In this document: piece by piece, positions 1-6,716 of the stretch
How the letters are laid out: every line of letters starts with the position of its first letter
Numbering within the stretch: the stretch's first letter is position 1
Assembly (NCBI GenBank): GCA_910583885.1
Contig: CAJUAC010000066.1
Span: 1 to 14,793 of the forward strand
Source: an uncultured Oscillospiraceae bacterium
GTDB lineage: Bacteria > Bacillota > Clostridia > Oscillospirales > Oscillospiraceae
Reading direction: 5' to 3'
DNA: 14,793 nucleotides
The notes under the pieces: model-generated
Database searches by the model: none
Seen by the model: the letters and a program-made list of their open reading frames with translations, nothing else
Told to the model about the DNA's origin: nothing
Program-made: the position numbers and the translations under genes

Positions 1-719
1 TCCGCAGCATCCGCGGCGGGCGCATGAGCATGATCTTCCAGGAGCCCATGAGCGCGCTGAACCCCTCCATGCGCATTGACCGCCAGATGATCGAGACCAT
101 CCGCCTGCATACGGACATGAGCAAGGAGGAGGCCCGCCGCCACGCGGCGGATATGCTGGGCAAGGTAGGCATCCCCGACCCGCCGCGGGTCCTGAACAAC
201 TACCCCCACCAGCTCTCCGGTGGTATGAGCCAGCGCGTGATGATCGCCATGGCCCTCAGCTGCGACCCGCAGCTGCTGATTGCCGACGAGCCCACCACCG
301 CTTTGGACGTGACCATCCAGGCGCAGATCCTGGATCTGATGAAGAAGCTGCAAAAAGAGGACCAGTCCAGCATCCTGCTCATCACCCATGACCTGGGCGT
401 GGTGGCGGAGATGTGTACCCGCGTTATTGTCATGTACGCAGGCAAGATCGTGGAGGAAGCGCCGGTCCGGCAGCTGTTCGCCAGCCCCACCCACCCCTAC
501 ACCCAGGGCCTCATCGCCTCCGTACCCAAGCTGGGCGCCGGGGTGAAGGTGCTGCCCAGCATCCCGGGGAGCGTGCCGGATCTGGCGTCCATGCCCACAG
601 GGTGCCGCTTCGCACCCCGCTGTAAGTACGCCACGGACAAGTGCCGCGCCCAGGAGCCGGAGCTGAAGACCGTGGGCGAGGACCAGCGCTGCCGCTGCTG
701 GCTGAAACAGGAAGGATAG
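1..719 (+). CDS. oppD: Oligopeptide/dipeptide ABC transporter ATP-binding protein, OppD/DppD-like (5' partial)
   Basis: This is one of the two cytoplasmic ATPases that power peptide import through an OppABCDF/Dpp-type transporter. The reading frame is open to the left window edge, so the ATG at 24 is internal; the N-terminus and Walker A motif lie outside. Counting from that ATG, visible parts are the Q-loop (MIFQEP, 3-8), the signature LSGGM (64-68, with M in place of the usual Q), Walker B LLIADEP (84-90), the D-loop (ALD) and the H-loop THD (H122). The C-terminal oligopeptide-transporter domain has cysteines at 194, 200, 207 and 225, spaced C-x5-C-x6-C-x17-C. Related DppD/OppD proteins bind a [4Fe-4S] cluster in this region. 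The next ATPase starts 4 bases after the stop, so the two are co-transcribed. Permease and binding-protein genes presumably lie upstream. The substrate class, peptide rather than nickel or sugar, is inferred from the family. Confidence 0.93.
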   Translation, partial: RSIRGGRMSMIFQEPMSALNPSMRIDRQMIETIRLHTDMSKEEARRHAADMLGKVGIPDPPRVLNNYPHQLSGGMSQRVMIAMALSCDPQLLIADEPTTALDVTIQAQILDLMKKLQKEDQSSILLITHDLGVVAEMCTRVIVMYAGKIVEEAPVRQLFASPTHPYTQGLIASVPKLGAGVKVLPSIPGSVPDLASMPTGCRFAPRCKYATDKCRAQEPELKTVGEDQRCRCWLKQEG

Positions 720-723
720 GGGG

Positions 724-1695
724 ATGCAGGTGATGGAAAAAATTGTATCGTTAAAGAATGTATCGAAGACGTTCCCCGTGGGAAAATCCCTCTTTGGAAA
801 GCCCACGAAGTTCGTCCACGCGGTCAACAACGTCAGCTTTGACGTATTCAAGGGGGAGACCTTCTCCATCGTGGGCGAGTCCGGCTGCGGCAAGAGCACC
901 ACAGGCCGGTTAATCAACCATCTGCTGATCCCGAACAGCGGCGAGGTCTGGTTCCAGGGCAAGGACATCTCCAAAATCAGCCAGGACGAGATGCGCCCCC
1001 TGCGCAAGGATATGCAGATGATCTTCCAGGATCCGGCGGGCAGCCTGAACCCCCGGATGCGGGTCTCTGAGCTGATTGAGGAGCCGCTGCTGATCCACAC
1101 GAATATGAGCCCCGCGGAGCGGGCCAAGGTGGTCAATGAGCTGCTGGGTATCGTGGGCCTGAGCTCCAAGCACGCCCAGCGCTATCCCCATGAGTTCTCC
1201 GGCGGCCAAAAACAGCGCATCGGTATCGCCCGTGCCCTGACCGTGAACCCCAAGCTGGTCATCGCTGACGAGCCCATCTCCGCCCTGGATGTGTCCATCC
1301 AGGCCCAGGTCCTCAACCTGCTCCACAGGCTCCAGGAGGAGTATAAGCTGACATATGTGTTCATCTCCCACGACCTGTCGGTGGTGGAGATGATCTCCGA
1401 CAGGATCGCTGTCATGTATCTGGGGTTTGTGGTGGAGACCGCACCCAAGGAGAAGCTTTATGCCCATCCGGCCCATCCCTACACCGAGGCCCTGCTCTCC
1501 GCCGTCCCCATCCCGGACCCGACCCTGCAAAAGGAGCGGATCATCCTGGAGGGCGACATCCCCAGCACCATCAACCTGCCGGCAGGCTGCCCCTTTGCGG
1601 CGCGGTGCAAGCGCTGCACGAAGGTATGTTTGGAGCGCAGGCCAGAGACCAAGGAGATCGAACCGGGCCATTTTGTCGCTTGCCATCAGTGCTGA
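724..1695 (+). CDS. oppF: Oligopeptide/dipeptide ABC transporter ATP-binding protein, OppF/DppF-like
   Basis: This is the second ATPase of the peptide importer and acts as a heterodimer with the OppD-like subunit on the inner face of the membrane. The 323 residues match the family's usual length. In order: Walker A GESGCGKST (51-59), Q-loop Q102, signature FSGGQ (158-162), Walker B LVIADEP (178-184), D-loop SALD, and H-loop H216. The C-terminal oligopeptide-transporter domain carries C289, C295, C302 and C320 with the same C-x5-C-x6-C-x17-C spacing as its partner. All nucleotide-binding motifs are intact, so it should be active. The start is the ATG at 724, after a purine-rich AGGAAGG/AGGGGG stretch; an ATG three codons later (733) is an alternative. 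It is followed after 38 bases by cutC on the same strand, with no terminator visible between them. Confidence 0.95.
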   Translation: MQVMEKIVSLKNVSKTFPVGKSLFGKPTKFVHAVNNVSFDVFKGETFSIVGESGCGKSTTGRLINHLLIPNSGEVWFQGKDISKISQDEMRPLRKDMQMIFQDPAGSLNPRMRVSELIEEPLLIHTNMSPAERAKVVNELLGIVGLSSKHAQRYPHEFSGGQKQRIGIARALTVNPKLVIADEPISALDVSIQAQVLNLLHRLQEEYKLTYVFISHDLSVVEMISDRIAVMYLGFVVETAPKEKLYAHPAHPYTEALLSAVPIPDPTLQKERIILEGDIPSTINLPAGCPFAARCKRCTKVCLERRPETKEIEPGHFVACHQC

Positions 1696-1733
1696 GCGCC
1701 CGGCAAAAATACGCTATGGAGGGGAAACCAAAT

Positions 1734-2486
1734 ATGAACCATCCACTGATTGAGGCCTGTGTAGACTCCTACGCCTCCTGCAAAGCCGCGACCCTGGGGG
1801 GCGCGGATCGGCTGGAGCTGTGCGGCCATCTGGCGATTGGCGGTACGACGCCGTCCTCTGTCGTCTTCAAGCAGGTCCAGCGGGACTGTGACGTGAAGAT
1901 CAACGTCTTGATCCGCCCCCGCTTCGGCGACTTCCTCTACTCGGATATGGAGATGGAGGAGATGTGTGAGGAGATTAAGATTTTCCGTGACCTGGGTGCC
2001 AACGGCGTGGTCATTGGCGTGCTGACCCCGGACGGGGAGCTGGACCGGGAGAAGATGGCGCGCCTGATCGACTGTGCCGGCGGGATCGACGTCACACTCC
2101 ACCGGGCTTTCGACATGACCCGTGACCCCTATGCCGCCCTGGAGACGGCGGTAGAGCTGGGGTGCAAGACCATCCTGACTTCCGGCCAGGCCGCCAACGT
2201 GGTCGCAGGCAAGGATCTGCTCAAGGGGGTCTATGAGAAGGCGGCGGGCCGTATCGACATCATGGCCGGCTGCGGGGTGAAGAAGTGGAATATTCAGGAG
2301 ATCCACGACTACGCTGGTATCAAGGTCTTCCACACCACGGGCCGGAAGGCTGCCCTCGACAGCGGTATGATCTACCGCAAGAGCGGCGTCTATATGGGCC
2401 TGCCCTCCCTGTCGGAGTATGAGGTCTGGCAGACCGATGAGCAGGAGTTCCGGGAGTGTGCACAGATCGTCCACGCTTTCCAGTAA
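1734..2486 (+). CDS. cutC: CutC family protein (TIM barrel)
   Basis: This 250-residue protein belongs to the CutC family, historically called copper homeostasis proteins, and has the usual family length. It should form a cytosolic TIM barrel. Recognisable conserved blocks are GGADRLELC (22-30), GGTTPSS (36-42), IRPRFGDFLYS (60-70), HRAFD (123-127), ILTSGQ (147-152) and IDIMAGCGV (174-182). The start is the ATG at 1734, placed 9 bases after GGAGGGG (1718-1724); the ATG at 1716 has no such site. The copper role is doubtful: the E. coli phenotype was traced to MicL, an sRNA encoded within cutC, and no copper exporter, chaperone or CsoR-type regulator is nearby. The gene follows two peptide-importer ATPases, so a role in handling an imported compound is at least as plausible. 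It is not choline TMA-lyase, which shares the symbol. The biochemical activity is unknown. Confidence 0.9.
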   Translation: MNHPLIEACVDSYASCKAATLGGADRLELCGHLAIGGTTPSSVVFKQVQRDCDVKINVLIRPRFGDFLYSDMEMEEMCEEIKIFRDLGANGVVIGVLTPDGELDREKMARLIDCAGGIDVTLHRAFDMTRDPYAALETAVELGCKTILTSGQAANVVAGKDLLKGVYEKAAGRIDIMAGCGVKKWNIQEIHDYAGIKVFHTTGRKAALDSGMIYRKSGVYMGLPSLSEYEVWQTDEQEFRECAQIVHAFQ

Positions 2487-2500
2487 AGCAGTAATACAAG

Positions 2501-2539
2501 CCTGCCGCCCTGGCTGGGACTCCCGGCCAGGGCGGCAGG
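2501..2539 (+). repeat. Long GC-rich inverted repeat downstream of cutC
   Basis: A perfect 14-base inverted repeat (2501-2514 with 2526-2539) encloses an 11-base loop. Bases 2516-2518 and 2522-2524 (GGG/CCC) can extend the pairing. On the + strand an A-run follows rather than a T-run, so alone it is not a standard intrinsic terminator. It sits just upstream of a proper terminator hairpin and may act as a 3'-end stabiliser or part of a compound terminator. Confidence 0.75.
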
Positions 2540-2542
2540 TGA

Positions 2543-2590
2543 AAAAAGACAGGTTCACCACCGACCGGCTGGAACTTGTCTTTTTATTAT
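2543..2590 (+). terminator. Rho-independent terminator after the opp-cutC operon
   Basis: The arms 2543-2556 and 2572-2585 pair over 14 positions with one G-U pair, enclosing a 15-base loop. The core stem GACAGGTTC/GAACTTGTC is followed by TTTTTATTAT. The 5' arm begins with an A-run, so the structure could also work on the opposite strand. It should end transcripts of the opp-cutC operon. The transglutaminase-fold gene then needs its own promoter or read-through. Confidence 0.8.
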
Positions 2591-2603
2591 AAAATAATGA
2601 GGT

Positions 2604-2630
2604 GCAGGCGGCTGCTTTGGAGCCGCCTGC
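2604..2630 (+). promoter_or_regulatory. Leader stem-loop next to the ribosome binding site of the transglutaminase-fold gene
   Basis: A perfect 10-base inverted repeat (GCAGGCGGCT 2604-2613, AGCCGCCTGC 2621-2630) with a 7-base loop ends one or two bases before the GGGAGGG ribosome binding site (2632-2638). Its position suggests an effect on translation start or transcript stability. No confident promoter is visible here. The AT-rich block 2586-2598 offers only a -10-like AATAAT (2593-2598), with a poor -35 match (TGGAAC, 2570-2575). Confidence 0.5.
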
Positions 2631-2643
2631 CGGGAGGGAATCC

Positions 2644-5184
2644 ATGATTTTTTCAAAACACATTGCGGAAGCTGCCCAGGCCAAGTTCGACACCCTGCTG
2701 GAGCGGGCCGGGGAGGTAAAGGCCGCTGAGATCCGCAGCTGCCTCGCTGCGGCGGGGCAGACAGAGGATGTGCTGCTGGCGGTGAAATGGATCTATGCCA
2801 ACAGCCCCCTCAGTGATTGGGCAAACTACGACTTTTCCATTTTCCTCTCCTGCGCAGAGCACGGCGTGTTCCTGCGGGAGCACTCGCCCCTGGCGAAGGA
2901 GGTGCCGGAGGACATCTTCCTCAACTATGTCCTTCATATCCGTGTCAACGAGGAGGAGCTGTGCGACTGCCGGAAGTTCTTCCACAGCCTGCTGGCGGAG
3001 CGCGTAGAGGGTCTGGATGCAGAGGCAGCGGTCATCGAGGCCAACTACTGGTGCGCAGAGCAGGTGATGTACCAGGCCACGGACGCACGGACCATCTCCG
3101 CCATAGGCGCGTACCGCTCCGCCTACGGCCGGTGCGGCGAGGAGTCGGCCTTCGGCGTCAACGTCTTCCGCTCCGTGGGCATCCCGGCCCGGCAGATCTA
3201 CACCCCCCGCTGGGCCCACTGTGACGACAACCACGCCTGGGTGGAGGTCTGGTGCGGCGGCAAGTGGCGCTTTTTGGGGGCCTGTGAGCCGGAGGAGGTC
3301 CTCAACCGGGGCTGGTTTACCAACGCCTCCAGCCGTGCCATGCTGATCCACAGCCGCTGCTTTGGGGAGATCTCCGGCGAGGAGATCATCTCCAAGGTGG
3401 GCATGGCCTCCTTCCTCAATAACCTGCCGCTCTACGCGGTGACAAAACGCCTCACAGTGGCAGTGAAGGACCCCAGCGGCGCGCCGGTTGCGGACGCCCA
3501 GGTATCCTTCGGCATCCTTAACTACTCCAGCATTTTCCCCGCCGCTGTGGTGCAGACCGGCGCGGATGGTACCGCCAGCCTCACCTGCGGCCTGGGCAGC
3601 ATCAACATCCACGTCAAGAAGGGGGACGTCTTCTGTGAGCGGATGGTCTACACCCCGGACGTGGACCGGGTGGAGATCGTCCTGGCCCAGGAGGAACCCG
3701 TATGCGACGTGTGGGAGGACTTCACCGCCCGCTCCCCCCGGGACCAGATCGTGAGCGGGGCGCAGCCCACCATGGCCCAGAAGGAGCTGGGGCTGAAAAA
3801 GACCGCCGCCGCCAATGAGAAGCGGGAGCAGCGGGTAGCCGCCATGTTCGACGCCGGGCGGGCGGAGGCCGTGGTGAAGCAGTATGGCTACAGCCAGGCC
3901 ATCTATGACCTGCTCTATGAGAGCCGGGGCAATCTGGACGTCCTGCTGGCCTTCCTGGAGGACGGCCGCTATGGCGCCGGGGAGAAGGAAAAGCTGCTGC
4001 TGACCCTGTCCGCCAAGGACCGGCGGGACGTGGACCCGGACGTGCTGCGGGAGGCGCTGGAGCTGAGCAAGCCCTACTATGACGGGAACGACGCGCTGTT
4101 TTATCCCTATATTGCCTGCCCCCGGGTGTTTAACGAGCCCCTGCGGAAGAACCGGCAGTTTATTCTGGACTACCTCTCTGGGGAGCAGAAAGCCGCTTTC
4201 CGGGCAAATCCCGCACAGGTCTGGGACTATGTCCAGAAGGAAATCAGCTTCGACTCCACCATTGAGTACGGCCAGATCGTCACCAGGCCGGTGGGGGCGC
4301 TGACGGTCAGGAATGCCAGCCCCTTGTCCCGCAAGATCCTCTTTGTCTCCATCTGCCGCGCCCTGGGGATCGCTGCCCGGATGAACCTGGTGGACCAGCA
4401 GGCGGAGTACTATGCGGATGGCGGGTTCGTGCCTGTGGAGGTCCCGCAGAAGGGGGATGCGGCCATCATCTTTGAGAAGGGGGATGGGGAGAGCTGGCAG
4501 TATGAGGCCGACTTCGCCATTGGTATGCTGGTGGACGGCATGTACCAGACCCTGGACCTGTCCAAGGAGCAGTGGGAAGGCGATACCCTGCGGATTGAAG
4601 CCAGCAGCGGCATGTACCGGATCATCACGGACAACCGCCTGCCCAACGGCGACCTGCACGCCAGCAAGTACCATTTCCATCTGAAGGCCGGTGAGACGAA
4701 GGCTGTCCGGCTCCACAAGTTCCAGGCGGACCTGTCGGAGATGCTGGATAACTTCACCCTGGAGGAATTCAAGGTTCAAGACAGCGAGGGCCGGGAGGTC
4801 CTGGGCAGCGCACTCACCGAAAGCAAGGCGGTACTCATGTGGCTGGAGGAGGGCAAGGAGCCCACAGAGCACATCCTCAACGAAATGCTGGAGCAGGAGG
4901 CGGACTTCCGAAACCTCCCCGCAGAGATCCTCTTTATGGTGCACAGCCGGGAGGCCCTGGAAAATGCCAAGCTGCAAAAGGTGCTGCAAACCTTCCCAAA
5001 GATCCGGGTGTACTACGACACCTTCGTGCCCAATGTGGAGACACTGGCCCGGCGGATGTACGTGGATCCGGAGAAGCTGCCGCTGATCCTGGTGACGACC
5101 CGGGCGCTCAACGCGGTGTATGCGTGCAGCGGATACAATGTGGGCAGCGGGGACATGATTGTCAAGGTCTGCCAGAGTATGTGA
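2644..5184 (+). CDS. Cytosolic multidomain transglutaminase-fold protein (putative peptidase/amidase)
   Basis: This is an 846-residue protein of the transglutaminase-like superfamily, whose members are thiol enzymes that cut or form amide bonds. The catalytic domain (about 130-260) has C164 (GRCGEES), H197 (DDNHAWVEVW) and probably E215 (GACEPE) as the acid, where Asp is usual. It is followed by an Ig-like/carboxypeptidase-regulatory beta domain (about 266-350) with the DGTASL motif, then a charged helical region (about 375-530). A second transglutaminase-like segment comes next (about 525-600): its GIAAR matches GIPAR of the first, but P560 and F595 stand where Cys and His should be. The C-terminal region (about 715-846) looks thioredoxin-like without a CxxC. 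No signal peptide or membrane segment is seen, so it is probably cytosolic. The start at 2644 follows GGGAGGG by 5 bases. Its substrate is unknown; peptides imported by the neighbouring Opp system are the obvious guess. The domain boundaries after residue 350 are tentative. Confidence 0.83.
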   Translation: MIFSKHIAEAAQAKFDTLLERAGEVKAAEIRSCLAAAGQTEDVLLAVKWIYANSPLSDWANYDFSIFLSCAEHGVFLREHSPLAKEVPEDIFLNYVLHIRVNEEELCDCRKFFHSLLAERVEGLDAEAAVIEANYWCAEQVMYQATDARTISAIGAYRSAYGRCGEESAFGVNVFRSVGIPARQIYTPRWAHCDDNHAWVEVWCGGKWRFLGACEPEEVLNRGWFTNASSRAMLIHSRCFGEISGEEIISKVGMASFLNNLPLYAVTKRLTVAVKDPSGAPVADAQVSFGILNYSSIFPAAVVQTGADGTASLTCGLGSINIHVKKGDVFCERMVYTPDVDRVEIVLAQEEPVCDVWEDFTARSPRDQIVSGAQPTMAQKELGLKKTAAANEKREQRVAAMFDAGRAEAVVKQYGYSQAIYDLLYESRGNLDVLLAFLEDGRYGAGEKEKLLLTLSAKDRRDVDPDVLREALELSKPYYDGNDALFYPYIACPRVFNEPLRKNRQFILDYLSGEQKAAFRANPAQVWDYVQKEISFDSTIEYGQIVTRPVGALTVRNASPLSRKILFVSICRALGIAARMNLVDQQAEYYADGGFVPVEVPQKGDAAIIFEKGDGESWQYEADFAIGMLVDGMYQTLDLSKEQWEGDTLRIEASSGMYRIITDNRLPNGDLHASKYHFHLKAGETKAVRLHKFQADLSEMLDNFTLEEFKVQDSEGREVLGSALTESKAVLMWLEEGKEPTEHILNEMLEQEADFRNLPAEILFMVHSREALENAKLQKVLQTFPKIRVYYDTFVPNVETLARRMYVDPEKLPLILVTTRALNAVYACSGYNVGSGDMIVKVCQSM

Positions 5185-5207
5185 CGTGGATTTTTTGGAT
5201 TTCCTAC

Positions 5208-5237
5208 TTGCCATACGGGGAAATATTGTTATATAAT
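5208..5237 (+). promoter_or_regulatory. SigA-type promoter of the ROK regulator gene
   Basis: TTGCCA (5208-5213, 5 of 6 to consensus) and TATAAT (5232-5237, perfect) are separated by 18 bases. The predicted transcript starts near 5244 and leaves a leader of about 40 bases. A perfect 8-base palindrome TTATATAA (5229-5236) overlaps the -10 and could be part of an operator for self-repression. That is inference: ROK repressors often control their own promoter. Confidence 0.75.
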
Positions 5238-5282
5238 AGAATTGCATAAATAGGCTGTGGAGAGCCCACATGCCGGGAGGAG

Positions 5283-6467
5283 GTGCCGCATACGGCAAAT
5301 ACGCGGAAAGCAGACCGGGAGCGCATCCAGAGCTTCCATACCAAGCGGATCCTCTCGGAGATCCAGACAGCCGGGGAGATTTCACGGGGGCAGGTAGCCC
5401 AGCGCACCGGCATGAACATCATGACCGTTGGGCGGATTGTAGAGGATCTGATCTCCCGCGGCATCCTCCAGGAGCGCGGGACTGAGGCGGCCAGCCAGGC
5501 TGGCCGGCCGCCTCGCCTGCTGTCCCTGGATAGCGATCGCCTGCTGTGTGCCAGCCTGTTTTTAGACAGGGATATCCTCCATCTGGGAGTGGTGGATCCC
5601 GTGGGCCAGATGCGGGCCTATGAGGCGCTCCCGGTGCCGGAGGGGGATTTCCTGCCGGAATGGATCATGCCTTGGATGGCAGATTGCCTGAGCCGGTTCC
5701 TGGAGCAGCAGCAGGGGCTGCACCCCTGCCATACGGTGGGGGTGGTGGTCCCTGGTATCCTGGATATCGGGAAGGGCGAGATGGTATTCTCCGCAAACTT
5801 CCAGTGGGGGAGCGTGCCGCTGCTGGCGCAGCTCCAGAAGCGCCTGCCGGGCTATGAGTTTATTGTGGAAAACGATGTCAAGGCTGTAGCGGTGGCGGAG
5901 CACCAGTTCGGCAATATCAAAGGGTTTCAGAATGTAGTGGCGCTGAATATCGGCGACGGTATTGGTGCGGCAGTCATCCTGAACGGCGAGATTTACCGGG
6001 GGAAGGACAATATGGCCGGAGAGATCGGCCATGTCATCCTCAGCCCTGCGGGGAAGATCTGTGAATGCGGGAAGGTGGGCTGTCTCCAGACCTACCTGTC
6101 CCAGCGGACTGTGCTGGCGGAGGCCCGGGCAGTCTATCCGGATATCACCCTGGCCAAGCTGCACGAGCTGTACCGGCAGGGGGAACCCTTTGCCTCGGCT
6201 TTCATGAACCTGGTGGCAGAATATGTATCCATTGCGATCAACCTGCTGGCGAACGCTTATGCGCCAGAGGTGGTGCTGCTGTGCGGGAGCATGATGCGGC
6301 AGGGGAGCGTCCTGCCGGAGATTGTGTCCAGCATCTACCAGGAGAAGCTCAACCAATATATGAAGGACACCTTCCAGCTGCGCTTTGAGCGCTTTGGGAT
6401 TACCGGGCACCTCGTCGGCGGCGGCGTGCTGGCGATGCGCCAGGTGTTGCAGCAGCTGTGTGGGTAG
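5283..6467 (+). CDS. ROK family transcriptional regulator (NagC/XylR-like)
   Basis: This 394-residue protein is a ROK-family repressor, which binds DNA through an N-terminal winged helix and is released by a sugar or sugar derivative. The helix-turn-helix spans about 14-66 (SRGQVAQRTGMNIMTVGRIV). The ROK domain follows, with VVVPGI (154-159), ENDVKAVA (196-203), NIGDGIGAAV (222-231) and the zinc motif H250, C260, C262 and C267 (CECGKVGC). The length is typical of ROK repressors; sugar kinases of the family lack the HTH. The only in-frame start that keeps the HTH is GTG 5283, because the upstream stop is at 5247 and no other start codon lies between; the GGGAGGAG site runs directly into it. 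It has its own promoter and terminator. The likely targets are the upstream opp/cutC/transglutaminase genes or itself; the inducer is unknown. Confidence 0.92.
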   Translation: MPHTANTRKADRERIQSFHTKRILSEIQTAGEISRGQVAQRTGMNIMTVGRIVEDLISRGILQERGTEAASQAGRPPRLLSLDSDRLLCASLFLDRDILHLGVVDPVGQMRAYEALPVPEGDFLPEWIMPWMADCLSRFLEQQQGLHPCHTVGVVVPGILDIGKGEMVFSANFQWGSVPLLAQLQKRLPGYEFIVENDVKAVAVAEHQFGNIKGFQNVVALNIGDGIGAAVILNGEIYRGKDNMAGEIGHVILSPAGKICECGKVGCLQTYLSQRTVLAEARAVYPDITLAKLHELYRQGEPFASAFMNLVAEYVSIAINLLANAYAPEVVLLCGSMMRQGSVLPEIVSSIYQEKLNQYMKDTFQLRFERFGITGHLVGGGVLAMRQVLQQLCG

Positions 6468-6487
6468 CCCCGGGATTACTGCGTAAC

Positions 6488-6524
6488 AATACGGCGATGG
6501 TACAAACCATCGCCGTATTTTGTT
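6488..6524 (+). terminator. Rho-independent terminator of the ROK regulator gene
   Basis: A perfect 13-base stem (6488-6500 with 6507-6519) with a 6-base loop is followed by TTGTTGCTTTT. It starts 20 bases after the stop codon of the ROK gene. The T-run is interrupted, but stem and placement are strong. Confidence 0.88.
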
Positions 6525-6607
6525 GCTTTTACAGTGGGAGGAGCCCCTTGCTGCGGCAGGGGCCTCTCCATGGAAGCTCGGGAAGGGATTATTTTTTTGC
6601 CCGGCAC

Positions 6608-6634
6608 GCAAACTTTTTGCCCCCTATTTCCGTC
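6608..6634 (+). promoter_or_regulatory. ECF sigma-type promoter upstream of the sigma factor gene (probable autoregulation)
   Basis: GCAAAC (6608-6613), followed by a T5 run, is separated by 17 bases from CGTC (6631-6634, continuing as CGTCTAT). This matches the general layout of ECF promoters in Firmicutes, TGAAAC-like at -35 and CGTC/CGTA at -10 with 16-17 bases between. The SigV family is known to direct its own operon. The predicted start near 6641 leaves a leader of roughly 75 bases. Confidence 0.6.
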
Positions 6635-6691
6635 TATCCTACAGACGCCGCCCAATCATCCTGCCGGCGCCGGATCGGGCGGTAAAATTTC

Positions 6692-6709
6692 CCTTTCGGG
6701 AGAAAGGAG
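6692..6709 (+). promoter_or_regulatory. Hairpin covering the ribosome binding site of the ECF sigma factor gene
   Basis: CCTTTC (6692-6697) pairs perfectly with GAAAGG (6702-6707) around GGGA, a GNRA-type tetraloop. The right arm includes most of the AAAGGAG ribosome binding site (6703-6709). If it forms, it would lower translation of the sigma factor. The stem is only 6 base pairs, so the effect is uncertain. Confidence 0.45.
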
Positions 6710-6716
6710 TATGGAT

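Noticed and set aside
1605..1733. Upstream extension of the cutC reading frame into the oppF gene
   Set aside because: The extension overlaps coding oppF in another frame, and the family-like protein begins at ATG 1734, which has a well-spaced ribosome binding site.
2602..2643. GTG start giving 14 extra residues to the transglutaminase-fold protein
   Set aside because: The extra part lies inside the leader stem-loop, while ATG 2644 has a strong GGGAGGG site 5 bases upstream.
2653..5385. A 910-codon open frame on the - strand, antisense to the transglutaminase-fold gene
   Set aside because: It has the same composition effect as above. The + strand gene has clear catalytic motifs, while the antisense product is low-complexity and His/Leu/Gly-rich.
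5270..5485. Small open frame overlapping the start of the ROK gene in another frame
   Set aside because: It lacks a ribosome binding site of its own, and it overlaps the clear HTH-coding frame; the protein looks like a frame shadow.
6540..6567. Imperfect GC-rich hairpin between the ROK terminator and the sigma promoter
   Set aside because: The pairing GCCCCT/AGGGGC is broken by bulges and no T-run follows closely, so I could not assign it a role.
6534..6716. Longer sigma factor starting near 6534
   Set aside because: The extension would span the predicted promoter and the ribosome binding site, and adds residues unlike any ECF sigma factor.
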